Shown: positions 27,603 through 35,915, numbered from the stretch's first letter. The stretch: DNA of 64,000 nt from Streptomyces sp. SID12501 (GCF_010550245.1 NZ_JAAGLU010000015.1:124001-188000); one strand, 5' to 3'. The notes: generated from the sequence alone by a model not told the origin. Translations and numbers: made by a program.

Positions 27603-28772
27603 CTACGACGTCGGCTTCTTGTGGCGGTCGAGCAGCTCGGCGAAGAAGTCGGCGAGGACCTGCGGGCTGTCTGACCGGGTGAGTTCCCAGCCGCCGAAGC
27701 GGTAGATCTCGTAGCCGGCCAGCCGCAGGCGGCGATCCTCGGCGACCATCTCCGAATACAGCCTGGGCGAGGCGGTGTAGGTGACGCGGCCGTTGTCGTC
27801 GGCCGGGTTCTTGGTGCCGTAGTGGTGGGCGCCGTCGACCTCGATGACGATGCGGGAGCGGTCGGGGGCCAGCAGGAGGAAGTCCATGCGCTGCCGGTAC
27901 AGGGCACCGGTGTGCTCGCGGCTTTTGCGGGTGTAGGGGTCGTAGTGCAAGTAGACCTGAGGGATCAGGGCGGGCAGGTCGAACCCGCCGGGTTCGGCGT
28001 AGCGGGCGCAGTAGGTACGCAGAAGCGTCTGCTCGGGCAGCGAGTCCAGGGAGCGGTACAGCCGTCGGTACAGGGCATCAGCAGCGGCGGGTTCATCGGC
28101 GGACGGCAGGTGGTTCGCCACCCACCAGGTGACCATCTGCCGCCAGGTCAGGCCGTGCGCCGGCAACGGGTCGCTGCACACGAGGCAGTTCTCTGCGTTC
28201 TGGACGATCTCCACGTCGTTGTTCACGGCATCCCGGAGCACGATCTTCGGCTTCGGGCCGACCGCCGCGAAGATCAGGTTCTTGAAGGTTCCCCGGGGAC
28301 CGTTCTTGAAGCGCCTCTCGTATTCGATCTCCTGCAGTTCCTCCAGGGCCTCGCGAGTCGGGCCGAGAAGGTCTTCGATGCACTCGCGGCGCGCCTGCCA
28401 TCCACCCCCGCCGGACATGTCGTTCTTGCGCCAGTAGTCGTAGAACCCGCTGTGGTGCCGGAACGGCAACTGCGGAGGCTCCAGTCCCAGGCGGCTGAGG
28501 AGCGCCCGGTGCGCCTTGATGGCGAGGACGACTTCCTCGTCGTTCATGCGCTCGTCGTGGCTGGTGCCTCTGGCGACGAAGTCTTCGTGCAACAGCCGGG
28601 TCAGGGCCACGGCCACATCCAGGTCCGGCTCGGCGGGCAGCGGACCGAACCGCAGCAACTCCATCAGTTCGGCATCGAGCCCCCAGAGCTGACACATCCA
28701 CTCGCCGGGCCGGTGCTCCGTCCAGTTCACCGTGTCGTCGGGCTTGGTGCGAAAGAAATCATCGGTGTGCAC
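27603..28772 (-). CDS. Putative PD-(D/E)XK-type nuclease, possible phage-defence protein
   Basis: 389 aa from the GTG at 28772, which has GGGGAGG seven bases upstream. A TTG 54 nt earlier lacks such a site. The C-terminal 110 residues carry RQRMDFLLLAPDRSRIVIEV followed by DGAHHYG and later DRRLRLAGYEIYRFGGWEL. This D...ExD/H layout is that of DUF559/Vsr-like restriction-endonuclease folds. The N-terminal part has ECIEDLLGPTREALEELQ and KPKIVLRDAVNNDVEIVQNA, which reminds me of AbiJ-type N-terminal domains. That recollection is uncertain. The gene stands alone among gene fragments, as defence genes often do. Substrate and partner are unknown. Confidence 0.65.
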   Translation of the reverse strand: MHTDDFFRTKPDDTVNWTEHRPGEWMCQLWGLDAELMELLRFGPLPAEPDLDVAVALTRLLHEDFVARGTSHDERMNDEEVVLAIKAHRALLSRLGLEPPQLPFRHHSGFYDYWRKNDMSGGGGWQARRECIEDLLGPTREALEELQEIEYERRFKNGPRGTFKNLIFAAVGPKPKIVLRDAVNNDVEIVQNAENCLVCSDPLPAHGLTWRQMVTWWVANHLPSADEPAAADALYRRLYRSLDSLPEQTLLRTYCARYAEPGGFDLPALIPQVYLHYDPYTRKSREHTGALYRQRMDFLLLAPDRSRIVIEVDGAHHYGTKNPADDNGRVTYTASPRLYSEMVAEDRRLRLAGYEIYRFGGWELTRSDSPQVLADFFAELLDRHKKPTS

Positions 28773-28903
28773 GCCTGCGCCTCCCCATACCGCCAGCGAT
28801 GTGATTGTCTCCGCCCCCACTGACAATGCGAGGCCGTTCTCGCCGATGGGTCCGATGGGACGGCGGTTCGTTGCCGCTCCGCTGATCCTCGTGCGACCGG
28901 GTC

Positions 28904-29302
28904 CTACACGAGCAGGCCGGCGATCTCACGGGCGGCCTCACGGGCGGGACGCCCGACGCCGATGAGGGTGGCGGAGGCGGGGCCGGTCCAGTCGCCGTAG
29001 CCGAGCAGGTGCACGCGTGGCTCGTCCACTACCTGGGTTCCCTCGGTGGCGATATAGCCGCGCTGGCCTCGGAGTTGGAGCGGAGCGAGGTGGGACAGAG
29101 CGGGCCGGAAGCCTGTGCACCAAATGATCGCGTCGGCCTCGGAACGGTTCCGCCGGCCCACTCGACGCCGTTAGGCATGAGTCGCGTGAACATCGGACTT
29201 GCCTTGAGCAGACCGCGGTCTCGGGCCTTGCGAACAGGCGGGACAGCAACGATGTCCCCGAGGGAAGCGCGCAGGTTCTCAGATTCCCGGACCACCATGC
29301 AC
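28904..29302 (-). pseudogene. C-terminal fragment of an ArsO-like flavin monooxygenase, frameshifted
   Basis: One minus frame gives VAVPPVRKARDRGLLKASPM and RLMPNGVEWAGG. The neighbouring frame continues EADAIIWCTGFRPALSHLAP, then VHLLGYGDWTGPASATLIGV and the end EIAGLLV. Joined, this is the last 130 residues of an ArsO/FMO-type NAD(P)/FAD oxidoreductase, with a one-base indel near 29140. The N-terminal nucleotide-binding part is absent. Related genes often sit in arsenic or metal clusters, which fits the metal-sensor genes 2 kb away. Confidence 0.7.
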
Positions 29303-29466
29303 ACGAACCCGTCCGTTGTTCGGTTCATTCTGCTCGGCCGGGCCACGAGTTCGCGCGGGCGTGGCCGTCAGGGGCGTGAGGAACGGCGGATGGTCGTCAC
29401 GCCTCGGAGTCAACCCCGTTGCGTCCGTTCGGCGCCGCTCAGCGCGCGGACTGCGAGGAGGCCGCG

Positions 29467-29580
29467 GCACTGACCCCTCCGATCGAGCCGATGCTCGCCG
29501 AGGCATGGCGGGCTCTGCCTCCGGACGGGGCGCTGCCCGGCGGTTTGATCGCGGAGCAGAGGTTATGGACAGGGTTTGCG
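29467..29580 (+). pseudogene. Fragment of an ATP-dependent DNA ligase N-terminus
   Basis: The plus frame reads ALTPPIEPMLAEAWRALPPD and GALPGGLIAEQ, the usual start of actinobacterial ATP-dependent DNA ligases just before the KxDG lysine motif. After AEQ the reading diverges, so the catalytic lysine is not reached. Only about 35 codons remain. Confidence 0.5.
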
Positions 29581-29645
29581 GCTGTCCATGTCCGATGTCG
29601 AACGCCCGTTGCGAGTCCTCGTCGTACATCCCCAACCGGCCGGGC

Positions 29646-30431
29646 TCAGGTCAGGGTCTGGGCTGCGTAGAGGGCGCCGAAGACTGTGGCGAGAACGCCG
29701 AGCGTGAGACGCAGGGTCCGTTCGGGCAGGCGTGGTTGGAGGCGTGCGCCGAGGTAGCCGCCGATCAGTCCGCCGGTGCCGCAGGCGAGTCCGAGCCACC
29801 AGTCGGGGGCGACCTCTCCGGAGCTCACCAGAGACAGCAGCGCGTAGGCGGCTGCGCCGACGAGAGAGGTGGCGAAGGTGGCGGCGAGCGCGGCCGGGGC
29901 GACGCGTGCGACGGGCAGCCCGCGTCCCGCGAGGATCGGGCCGAGGAGGGAGCCGCCACCGATGCCGTAAATGCCGCCGACCACTCCGACCGCCAGGGCG
30001 AGGCCGGTGAGCGTGCGTGGGGGCAACTCGCCTGCGGGCGGCTCTTGGTGGTGTGCCGTGGTGAGGGTGCGCAGGCACAGCCACAGGCCGAGCGGGAGCA
30101 GCAGGGCGGCGATCAGGAGCCGGAAGACACCTGGGCCGGGGAGGGCGAAGACGCGGATGGCGGCGCCGATGACGACGCCGGGCAGCGTGCCCAGCACCAG
30201 GCGCCGGGCGAGGTCACCGTGCAGGGCGCCGTCGCGACGGTAGCGCCACAGCGCGCCGGGTCCGGCGACGACGTTGAACAGCAGGTTGGTCGGGGTGACC
30301 GCCGGGCTGGGCACGCCGAAGACGCTCAGCTGGATAGGAAGGAGGAAGACGGCTCCGGACACGCCGACCGGGGCGGTCACGGTCGCGATCAGCAGGCCGG
30401 CGACCAGCCCTCCCGCCCATGTCCAGTCCAC
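29646..30431 (-). CDS. TauE/SafE (TSUP) family membrane transporter
   Basis: 261 aa, polytopic, with about eight hydrophobic segments. Both TSUP half-repeats are visible: TAPVGVSGAVFLLPIQLSVF with PTNLLFN near the N-terminus, and VGGIYGIGGGSLLGPILAGR after the midpoint. TSUP proteins export sulfite, sulfoacetate or other anions across the cytoplasmic membrane. The substrate cannot be told here. It runs in the same direction as the CDF and CmtR-like genes upstream (76-bp gap) and may be part of that transcription unit. The long plus-strand frame opposite is a shadow. Confidence 0.85.
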   Translation of the reverse strand: MDWTWAGGLVAGLLIATVTAPVGVSGAVFLLPIQLSVFGVPSPAVTPTNLLFNVVAGPGALWRYRRDGALHGDLARRLVLGTLPGVVIGAAIRVFALPGPGVFRLLIAALLLPLGLWLCLRTLTTAHHQEPPAGELPPRTLTGLALAVGVVGGIYGIGGGSLLGPILAGRGLPVARVAPAALAATFATSLVGAAAYALLSLVSSGEVAPDWWLGLACGTGGLIGGYLGARLQPRLPERTLRLTLGVLATVFGALYAAQTLT

Positions 30432-30507
30432 CCTCGCCCCCGCTTGTCGATCGCCCGGCCAGTATCAGCGCCCGGAGCGGTGGTGAGGGCGGCCTGCAAC
30501 GAGATGT

Positions 30508-31221
30508 TCATGAGCAGCAGGCGCAGCCGGGCCAGCAGCCGCACGAGTCCGCGTCGTCCTTCAACGGGGTGGCCGTGGGGGCGGTTGTCGGGGCGCAGCA
30601 GCCCTTGCCCTGCCAGGCGTCGCGTCCTTCCTTGACGGCGATGGCGGCGATGACCAGGGCGGCGATGGGGTCGGCCCAGGACCAGCCGAGGGTGGCGTTG
30701 AGGATCAGGCCGGCCAGGAGTACGGCCGAGAGGTAGGTGCACAGCAGGGTCTGTTTGGAGTCGGCGACCGCGGATGCGGAGCCGAGTTCGCGTCCGGCGC
30801 GCCGCTGCGCGGCGGACAGGAAAGGCATCACCGCCAGGGAGAGGGCGGCGAGAACGATGCCCGGCAGGGAGCGGTCTGCCTCGCCGACGCTGGCCAGTGC
30901 GCGGACGGCGTCGATGGTCACGTATGCGGCGAGCGCGAAGAACGAGACCGAGATGATCCGCAGCGTCTTGTGCTCGCGTGCCTGGCGTGCGGTGTGGTCG
31001 CGGGCGGAGAACTGCCAGGCGACCGCAGTGGCGGAGGAGACCTCGATGACGGAGTCCAGACCGAAGCCGATCAGCGCGGTGGACGAGGCGATCGTGCCTG
31101 CGGTCAGGGCCGCGATGGCCTCGATGACGTTGTAAATGATCGTCGCGGAGACCAGCAGCCGTATCCGGCGAGCGAGGGCCTCATGGCGGGCCGGGGATGG
31201 GCCGAGTCATATCGCGGTCAT
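30508..31221 (-). pseudogene. Cation diffusion facilitator-like transporter, nonsense codon 5 (copy 1)
   Basis: The gene should start at the ATG 31221-31219, overlapping the regulator stop as TGATG, exactly as the intact copy at 46936-47649 does. The fifth codon is TGA (31207-31209) where the intact copy has TCC. The frame then continues as a full-length homologue: NVIEAIAALTAGTIASSTAL, GFGLDSVIEVSSATAVAWQF, SWADPIAALVIAAIAVKEGR and a Cys-rich tail (CCAP, CGCWPGCACCS). No ATG, GTG or TTG occurs in frame until the GTG at 30921, which would lose the first 100 residues and several helices. The protein would be 237 aa. The family exports divalent metals. This copy is probably inactive. Confidence 0.75.
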
Positions 31222-31556
31222 CAGCAGCAGCCCTTCGACGCCGCGTCCGGGCAGGTCTTGTCCGCCTCCACCGCGACCACCGCGGCGCGCAGGTCGTCGA
31301 GGGCGTGGCCGAGGCGTTCGTCGGCGAGTTCGTAGCGGGTGCGGCGGCCGTCGGGCGCGGTGACGACCAGGCCGCAGTCGCGCAGGCAGGCCAGGTGGTT
31401 GGAGAGCCGGGTGCGGGAGATGCCGAGCTGGTCGGCGAGGTCGGCCGGGTAGGCGGGGGCCTGGCGCAGGGCGAGCAGGATCCGGCAGCGGATCGGGTCG
31501 GCGAGCGCGCGGCCGAAGCGGGCCAGCACGTCGATGTCGGAGGCAACGGTCAGCAC
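31221..31556 (-). CDS. cmtR: CmtR-like ArsR/SmtB metal-sensing repressor (copy 1)
   Basis: 111 aa from the GTG at 31556. The winged-helix segment ADPIRCRILLAL, YPADLADQLGISRTRLSNHL is typical of ArsR/SmtB. Cysteines fall at residues 57 and 61 (CLRDC) and at 102 (KTCPD), the same positions as the Cd(II)/Pb(II) ligands Cys57, Cys61 and Cys102 known for mycobacterial CmtR. A CC pair ends the protein. Metal binding should release it from DNA. Its stop overlaps the start of the CDF-like gene, and a perfect palindrome lies 20 bp upstream, between this gene and the divergent methyltransferase. A near-identical second copy lies at 47649-47984. Confidence 0.85.
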   Translation of the reverse strand: MLTVASDIDVLARFGRALADPIRCRILLALRQAPAYPADLADQLGISRTRLSNHLACLRDCGLVVTAPDGRRTRYELADERLGHALDDLRAAVVAVEADKTCPDAASKGCC

Positions 31557-31575
31557 ACCACGACAGTACAGCGAA

Positions 31576-31589
31576 TCCTGAATTCAGGA
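31576..31589. promoter_or_regulatory. Palindromic operator, probably for the CmtR-like repressor
   Basis: TCCTGAATTCAGGA is a perfect 14-bp palindrome between the divergent starts at 31556 and 31601. The same palindrome, extended to 16 bp, lies upstream of the second CmtR-like gene (48004-48019). Conservation at both copies makes it the likely binding site. Confidence 0.65.
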
Positions 31590-31600
31590 AACAGTGGACT

Positions 31601-32278
31601 ATGCTGGCGTTCATGACGGACGACGGGCAGGACCTGGCCGACGCGCAGCAGACGCACTGGCAGGAGACGTACACCGCGCACCCCGGCATGTACGGGGAGG
31701 AGCCCTCCGCGGCAGCCGTTCACGCCGCCGGTGTCTTCCGTACGGCAGGGGCCCGTGACGTTGTCGAGCTCGGGGCCGGCCACGGCCGTGACGCTTTGCA
31801 CTTCGCCCGCGAGGGCTTCAGCGTCCAGGCCACCGACTTTTCCGCCACCGGCCTCGACCAACTGCGCACTGCCGCCCGGCAGCAGGGGGTGGCCGACCGT
31901 GTGACCGCCGCCGTGCACGACGTCCGCGACCCGCTGCCGCTGCCGGACGCCTCGGTGGACGCGGTGTTCGCGCACATGCTGCTGTGCATGGCCCTGTCGA
32001 CGAAGGAGATCCGCGCTCTTGTCGGCGAGGTCGGCCGGGTACTGCGGCCCGGCGGCGCCTTCGTCTACACCGTCCGTCACACCGGCGACGCCCACCACGG
32101 CACCGGTACCGCCCACGGTGACCACATCTACGAGCACGGCGGCTTCGCCGTGCACTTCTTCGACCGCGCCCTCGTCGACGCTCTCGCCGACGGCTGGACC
32201 CTCAACGAGGTCCACGCCTTCGAGGAAGGCGATCTTCCGCGCCGGCTGTGGCACATCACCCAGACCCTGCCCCGCTGA
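31601..32278 (+). CDS. Class I SAM-dependent methyltransferase
   Basis: 225 aa from the ATG at 31601 with CAGGAA 10 nt upstream. An internal ATG at 31613 has no such site. Motif I is VVELGAGHGRDALHFAREGF, with a motif II-like acidic residue in VQATDFSATG and LRPGGAFVYTVRH after the fourth strand. The fold is the Rossmann-like methyltransferase. It is divergent from the CmtR-like repressor and shares its palindromic operator, which suggests metal-induced expression, perhaps methylation of a metal(loid) or stress-linked small molecule. The substrate is not evident. Confidence 0.82.
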   Translation: MLAFMTDDGQDLADAQQTHWQETYTAHPGMYGEEPSAAAVHAAGVFRTAGARDVVELGAGHGRDALHFAREGFSVQATDFSATGLDQLRTAARQQGVADRVTAAVHDVRDPLPLPDASVDAVFAHMLLCMALSTKEIRALVGEVGRVLRPGGAFVYTVRHTGDAHHGTGTAHGDHIYEHGGFAVHFFDRALVDALADGWTLNEVHAFEEGDLPRRLWHITQTLPR

Positions 32279-32289
32279 AAGGCCCGGGA

Positions 32290-32719
32290 TCAGGCACCCA
32301 TCACGCGGTACATGCCGATCGAGTGGTGCGTGGCGGTGTCGGCGAAGCCGAACTTCTCGTAGAGGACGCGTGCGGGGCCGTCGGCGATCAGTGAGACGTA
32401 GGCGGTGGCGGGGGGCCCGGCGTTCCAGTTCCTCGGTGAGCGCGGCCATGATGCGTTTGCCGAGGCCGCGGCCCTGGTGTGCGGGGTGTACGCAGATGTC
32501 GACGATCTGGAACGCGGTACCGCCGTCGCCGATGATGCGGCCCATGCCGATGGGCTCTCCCTCGTGGTGGAGGACCACGCCGTGCCAGGTGTTGGGCAGG
32601 GCGAGCGCCACCGCTTCTGGGGCCTTGTCCGAGAGGCCGGCATCGGTGCGCAGGCGGCGGAAGACTGCCACGGAAGGCACGCCCTCGCTCAACTCGTACG
32701 GGTCGTTCAAGCTGTCCAC
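32290..32719 (-). pseudogene. GNAT-family acetyltransferase with single-base frameshift
   Basis: From a GTG at 32719 the minus frame reads AVFRRLRTDAGLSDKAPEAV and the acetyl-CoA loop VHPAHQGRGLGKRIMAALTE. At a run of six G (plus strand 32410-32415) the frame is lost. The adjacent frame continues ATAYVSLIADGPARVLYEKF and GFADTATHHSIGMYRVMGA before a stop at 32290. The span is 430 bp, one base too many for 143 codons. It could be a true mutation, a slippage site or a sequencing error. Intact, it would be a 142-aa N-acetyltransferase of unknown substrate. Confidence 0.75.
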
Positions 32720-32773
32720 TTCCGATCGTGCGATGTGCGCGGTGATGGGCCCGGCTGGTTCTCGGCTCGTTGG

Positions 32774-33301
32774 TCAGTGGCCGGTCTCGGCGTGGTCGCC
32801 GTGGTCGCTGAGCTGTGCTTCGAACCAGTCGTGCAGGGCGTCCACCAGCGCGGGCTCTTCGGTGGTGTAGGTGAGGGAGGCCCCGTCGGACCGTTCCCGG
32901 TAGCGGACTTCGATGCGTTTGTAGCCCTCTTCCAGTTCTGCAAGGCCCGGCATGCTGTCGCCGTGGATCTGTGCGGGATCGCCGAAGTCGCCCTTGCCGA
33001 ACGCCTTGGCCTCCTGCTGGAGGTGGGTGCGTATGAGGTCGATCTGTTTGGCGTCGTCGGGCTGGTCGGCGACGACGTCCTGGATGCCGCCCGCCTTGGT
33101 GGGGGTGAAGTGGTGGGTGGTCGCTTCGAGGTCGAAGGGCATCACGGTCCGGCCGCGTTCGGCGACCGCCTCCTGCCGGCCGGTCCGTCCCTCGTCACTG
33201 TCCTGCCAGGGGCCGCCGATCAGGAGTGCTGTACCCAGTGCCGCGCCAACACCTGCCGCGGTGATGCCGGCTGTCAGCAGCCGACGCTTGCGGTGATTCA
33301 T
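32774..33301 (-). CDS. Small secreted or membrane-anchored protein of unknown function
   Basis: 175 aa from the ATG at 33301 with GGAGG upstream. A GTG or ATG further upstream gives an unlikely extension. Residues 2-30 are a basic start plus hydrophobic segment (RRLLTAGITAAGVGAALGTA), probably a signal anchor. The body has VMPFDLEATTHHFTPTKAGG, IQDVVADQP and MPGLAELEEGYKRIEVRYRE. Similar actinobacterial proteins are sometimes labelled aspartate carbamoyltransferase in databases, but no carbamoyl-phosphate or aspartate binding motifs are present and the protein is too short. It lies downstream of the MFS gene in the same direction (112-bp gap). Confidence 0.7.
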   Translation of the reverse strand: MNHRKRRLLTAGITAAGVGAALGTALLIGGPWQDSDEGRTGRQEAVAERGRTVMPFDLEATTHHFTPTKAGGIQDVVADQPDDAKQIDLIRTHLQQEAKAFGKGDFGDPAQIHGDSMPGLAELEEGYKRIEVRYRERSDGASLTYTTEEPALVDALHDWFEAQLSDHGDHAETGH

Positions 33302-33413
33302 CCGGTGCCTCCGTGAGCCTGTCGAGGGCGTGCAGTACGCCGGCTCCGTTGTGGGTGGGATCGCTGTGATGCGGTGACCGACAGGGCGCATCGGGCTGGT
33401 CATCGGCTCGGGC

Positions 33414-34811
33414 TTACTGGTGCTTGGCGGGGATCAGCCACAGCGCGATGACGGCGGAGACCGCGGCCAGTCCCGTGGCGACGAGGAACGCGTCGTCGAA
33501 GCCGGAGCCGGTCCGGGCACCGGTGTGGGCGGCGATGCTCGTGGCGGCGGCGCTGGAAACGGCCGCGGCGCCGGCCGAGGCGCCGAACTCGTGGAACGTG
33601 CTGACGATGCCCGACGTCACACCGGCCTCGTGAGGGGCCACGGTGGCCAGCGCGGTGGCGGAGGCGACGACGAACAAGGCGCCCAGGCCCGCCGCGGCGA
33701 CGCTCACGCCGGTGACCATCGCGGCGGTTCCGGACCAGAGCACCGGGACGAGGAACCCGGCGGCAGCGACAGACAGGGCGACCACAGCCAGCAGCCGTGC
33801 CCCCAGACGACCGATCACACGGCCGGCTGCTGCTGCGGCGGCCATGGTCAGGAGCGCCACCGGCAGGAACAGCACGCCGGTCATCAGGGCGCCGTGGCCC
33901 TGCTGGTTCTGGAGGTAGAAGGAGCCGAGGAAGAAGGCCCCCACCATCAGCGCCGTGGTGACGGCGATCACGAAGGTGCCCGCCACCACCGGGCGCCGGC
34001 CCAGCAGACGCAGGTCCATCAGCGGTGCCACGGCCCGACGTTGCCAGAGGGCGAAGGCCGCGTAGCCGGCTGCCGAAGCGGCGATCAGGGCGACGGTGAC
34101 GATGTCGAGCCAGCCGTGGTCGCCGGCCCGGATCAGGGCGTAGATGAGGGCGCCGGTCGCGGCGGCGACCAGGGCGGCGCCGGGTATGTCGAGGGAGCCG
34201 GTGCCCGCGTGGGGCAGGCGGGGCAGGATCCGGGCGAGCGAGACGAGGACGACCAGGCCGACGGGGACGTTGACGAAGAAGACCCAGGCCCAGCCCGGAC
34301 CTGCCGTGATCAGTCCGCCCAGCAGCACGCCGAGCGCGGCGCCTCCGCCGCCGAGCGCCGACCAGATGCCCAGCGCACGGTTGCGCTCGTCGCCGTCGAA
34401 CAGCCGCACCACCACGGACAGAGCGGCGGGCGAGAGCATCGCGGCGCCTACCCCCTGGGCGATTCGGGCAGCGAGCAGCAGCGGGGCGCCGGTGGCGAGT
34501 CCGGCGGCCAGCGACGCGGCGGTGAACACCGCGAGCCCGGTCAGGACGACCCGCTTGGGACCGAACAGGTCCGCGGCCCGGCCACCGAGCAGCATCAGAC
34601 TCCCGAACGTGAGGGCGTATCCGCTGACCACCCAGGTCAGTGCCGCGCGGCCCAGGTCCAGTTCCACGCCCATGTCGGGAAGTGCGATCGCGACCACGGT
34701 GATGTCGAGGATCAGCATCAGCTGGGCCAGCCCCAGCAGCCCCAGAACTGTCCAGCGCAGCGGATGCGGTGCATCCGGCGCGCGTGTGGTGGTGGTTTCC
34801 GTATCGCTCAT
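33414..34811 (-). CDS. DHA2-family MFS drug efflux transporter
   Basis: 465 aa from the ATG at 34811 (GAGGGG 8 nt upstream). A GTG nine bases earlier is possible. About 14 hydrophobic segments are seen. The DHA2 signatures are LDITVVAIALPDMG in helix 1, GGRAADLFGPKRV in loop 2-3 and RIAQGVGAAMLSPAALSVV in helices 4-5. Such proteins export drugs or dyes by proton antiport. It is divergent from a TetR gene with a shared 73-bp regulatory region containing two dyads, so it is most likely repressed by that protein and induced by its substrate. Confidence 0.9.
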   Translation of the reverse strand: MSDTETTTTRAPDAPHPLRWTVLGLLGLAQLMLILDITVVAIALPDMGVELDLGRAALTWVVSGYALTFGSLMLLGGRAADLFGPKRVVLTGLAVFTAASLAAGLATGAPLLLAARIAQGVGAAMLSPAALSVVVRLFDGDERNRALGIWSALGGGGAALGVLLGGLITAGPGWAWVFFVNVPVGLVVLVSLARILPRLPHAGTGSLDIPGAALVAAATGALIYALIRAGDHGWLDIVTVALIAASAAGYAAFALWQRRAVAPLMDLRLLGRRPVVAGTFVIAVTTALMVGAFFLGSFYLQNQQGHGALMTGVLFLPVALLTMAAAAAAGRVIGRLGARLLAVVALSVAAAGFLVPVLWSGTAAMVTGVSVAAAGLGALFVVASATALATVAPHEAGVTSGIVSTFHEFGASAGAAAVSSAAATSIAAHTGARTGSGFDDAFLVATGLAAVSAVIALWLIPAKHQ

Positions 34812-34830
34812 GACGCTCACCCCTCGCCGT

Positions 34831-34897
34831 TAAGTCGTACAGGCGTGTTCACGTTATACGCCCGGGGGGTATAAGCCAAACAGTGCTGTACGACTTA
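34831..34897. promoter_or_regulatory. Operator region for the TetR/MFS divergon
   Basis: TAAGTCGTACAG (34831-34842) and CTGTACGACTTA (34886-34897) are perfect inverted copies 43 bp apart. Between them TTATAC (34854-34859) and GTATAA (34869-34874) form a second dyad that may include the -10 elements for both directions. The outer arms are probably two TetR half-sites or one looped operator. Confidence 0.6.
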
Positions 34898-34915
34898 CTG
34901 GGGTACCGTGGGCGC

Positions 34916-35530
34916 ATGGGCAGCAAGAACTCCACAGTCACCAAGCGCGCCGACGCCCTGCGCAGCATCGAGGCGATCGTGCGGGCCGCCGCCGAATGCC
35001 TCGGACGCAACCCCGAGGCGAGCATGAGCGAGATCGCCCGGGCCGCGGGCGTGGGCCGGGTGACGCTGTACGCGCACTTCACCTCCCGCGCGGAGGTCGT
35101 CGACGCGGCGATGAGCCGCGCCATCGACCGGGGCAACGAGGTACTGGACACGGTCGACCTGACCAGTGACCCGCTGGGCGCCCTCGCGCGTTACGTCGAG
35201 GCCGGCTGGCATCTGGTGGACCAGGCGCGGGCACTGCTCGTCGCCGCCCAGAAGGAACTCTCCGCCGGACGCATCCGCGAACTGCATGCCGGGCCCGCCG
35301 CCCGGGTCGAGACGCTGGTCGCCCGAGGCCGGGCCGAGGGCGTCTTCCGCACGGACCTGCCGATCGCCTGGATGGTCAATGTCCTGCACACGGTCATGCA
35401 CAGCGCCGCGGAGGAGATCCGCGCCGGCCGCCTCACCTCCGACCGCGCCGCCCACCACATCACCGCCACGGTCCTCGCCGCCTTCACGCCCCCGGGCAAG
35501 CTGGTACCCGAAACCGGCGGCGGGGCGTAA
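34916..35530 (+). CDS. TetR-family transcriptional regulator
   Basis: 204 aa from the ATG at 34916. A TTG 33 nt upstream lies inside the operator arm and is less likely. The HTH is MSEIARAAGVGRVTLYAHFT near residues 36-55, preceded by RSIEAIVRAAAECL. The C-terminal part (helical, with AAQKELSAGRIRELH and VFRTDLPIAWMVNVLH) is a TetR ligand-binding domain. It is divergent from the DHA2 efflux gene and is its probable repressor. Confidence 0.88.
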   Translation: MGSKNSTVTKRADALRSIEAIVRAAAECLGRNPEASMSEIARAAGVGRVTLYAHFTSRAEVVDAAMSRAIDRGNEVLDTVDLTSDPLGALARYVEAGWHLVDQARALLVAAQKELSAGRIRELHAGPAARVETLVARGRAEGVFRTDLPIAWMVNVLHTVMHSAAEEIRAGRLTSDRAAHHITATVLAAFTPPGKLVPETGGGA

Positions 35531-35720
35531 CACCGACAGCCCACGCCGAAGAGCTTGGCGCAGGAGCAACCGCAGGCGGTCGAGGCAGGGCGGCACGGGC
35601 AACCGGGCCTGTCAGCATGGGGATGCCTCGCGTGATGAGTCCGCGCCCGCCAGCAGGCCAGGCCCTCGCGCGCACCCCTCAACATCACGCCGTTGCAGCT
35701 GTATCCGTACGACGGCGGGC

Positions 35721-35915
35721 ATGACCAGCAGCCCCCGATCGAGCCGCCCCGCCGGGCCGCTGTTCGCGCTGCTGGTGCTGACGGTGCTGGCCGGGATCCT
35801 GGGCATGCACTCACTGGCTCCGAGCGGAGCGCCGGCACCCGAACACTCCATGACCGTGGCCCCTGCTTCTGCCACGGAGCAGGCCAGCGCGGCATGGTTC
35901 CCGGCCGACTCTTGA
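35721..35915 (+). CDS. Small DUF6153-like membrane protein
   Basis: 64 aa from the ATG at 35721. A single membrane segment (FALLVLTVLAGILGMHSL) is followed by a short Pro/Ala/His/Met-bearing tail (APEHSMTV). The LAGxLGMH motif is typical of the small DUF6153 proteins of Streptomyces, some of which lie near copper genes. The start lacks a strong ribosome binding site. Upstream (35531-35720) I see nothing else. Function unknown. Confidence 0.5.
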   Translation: MTSSPRSSRPAGPLFALLVLTVLAGILGMHSLAPSGAPAPEHSMTVAPASATEQASAAWFPADS

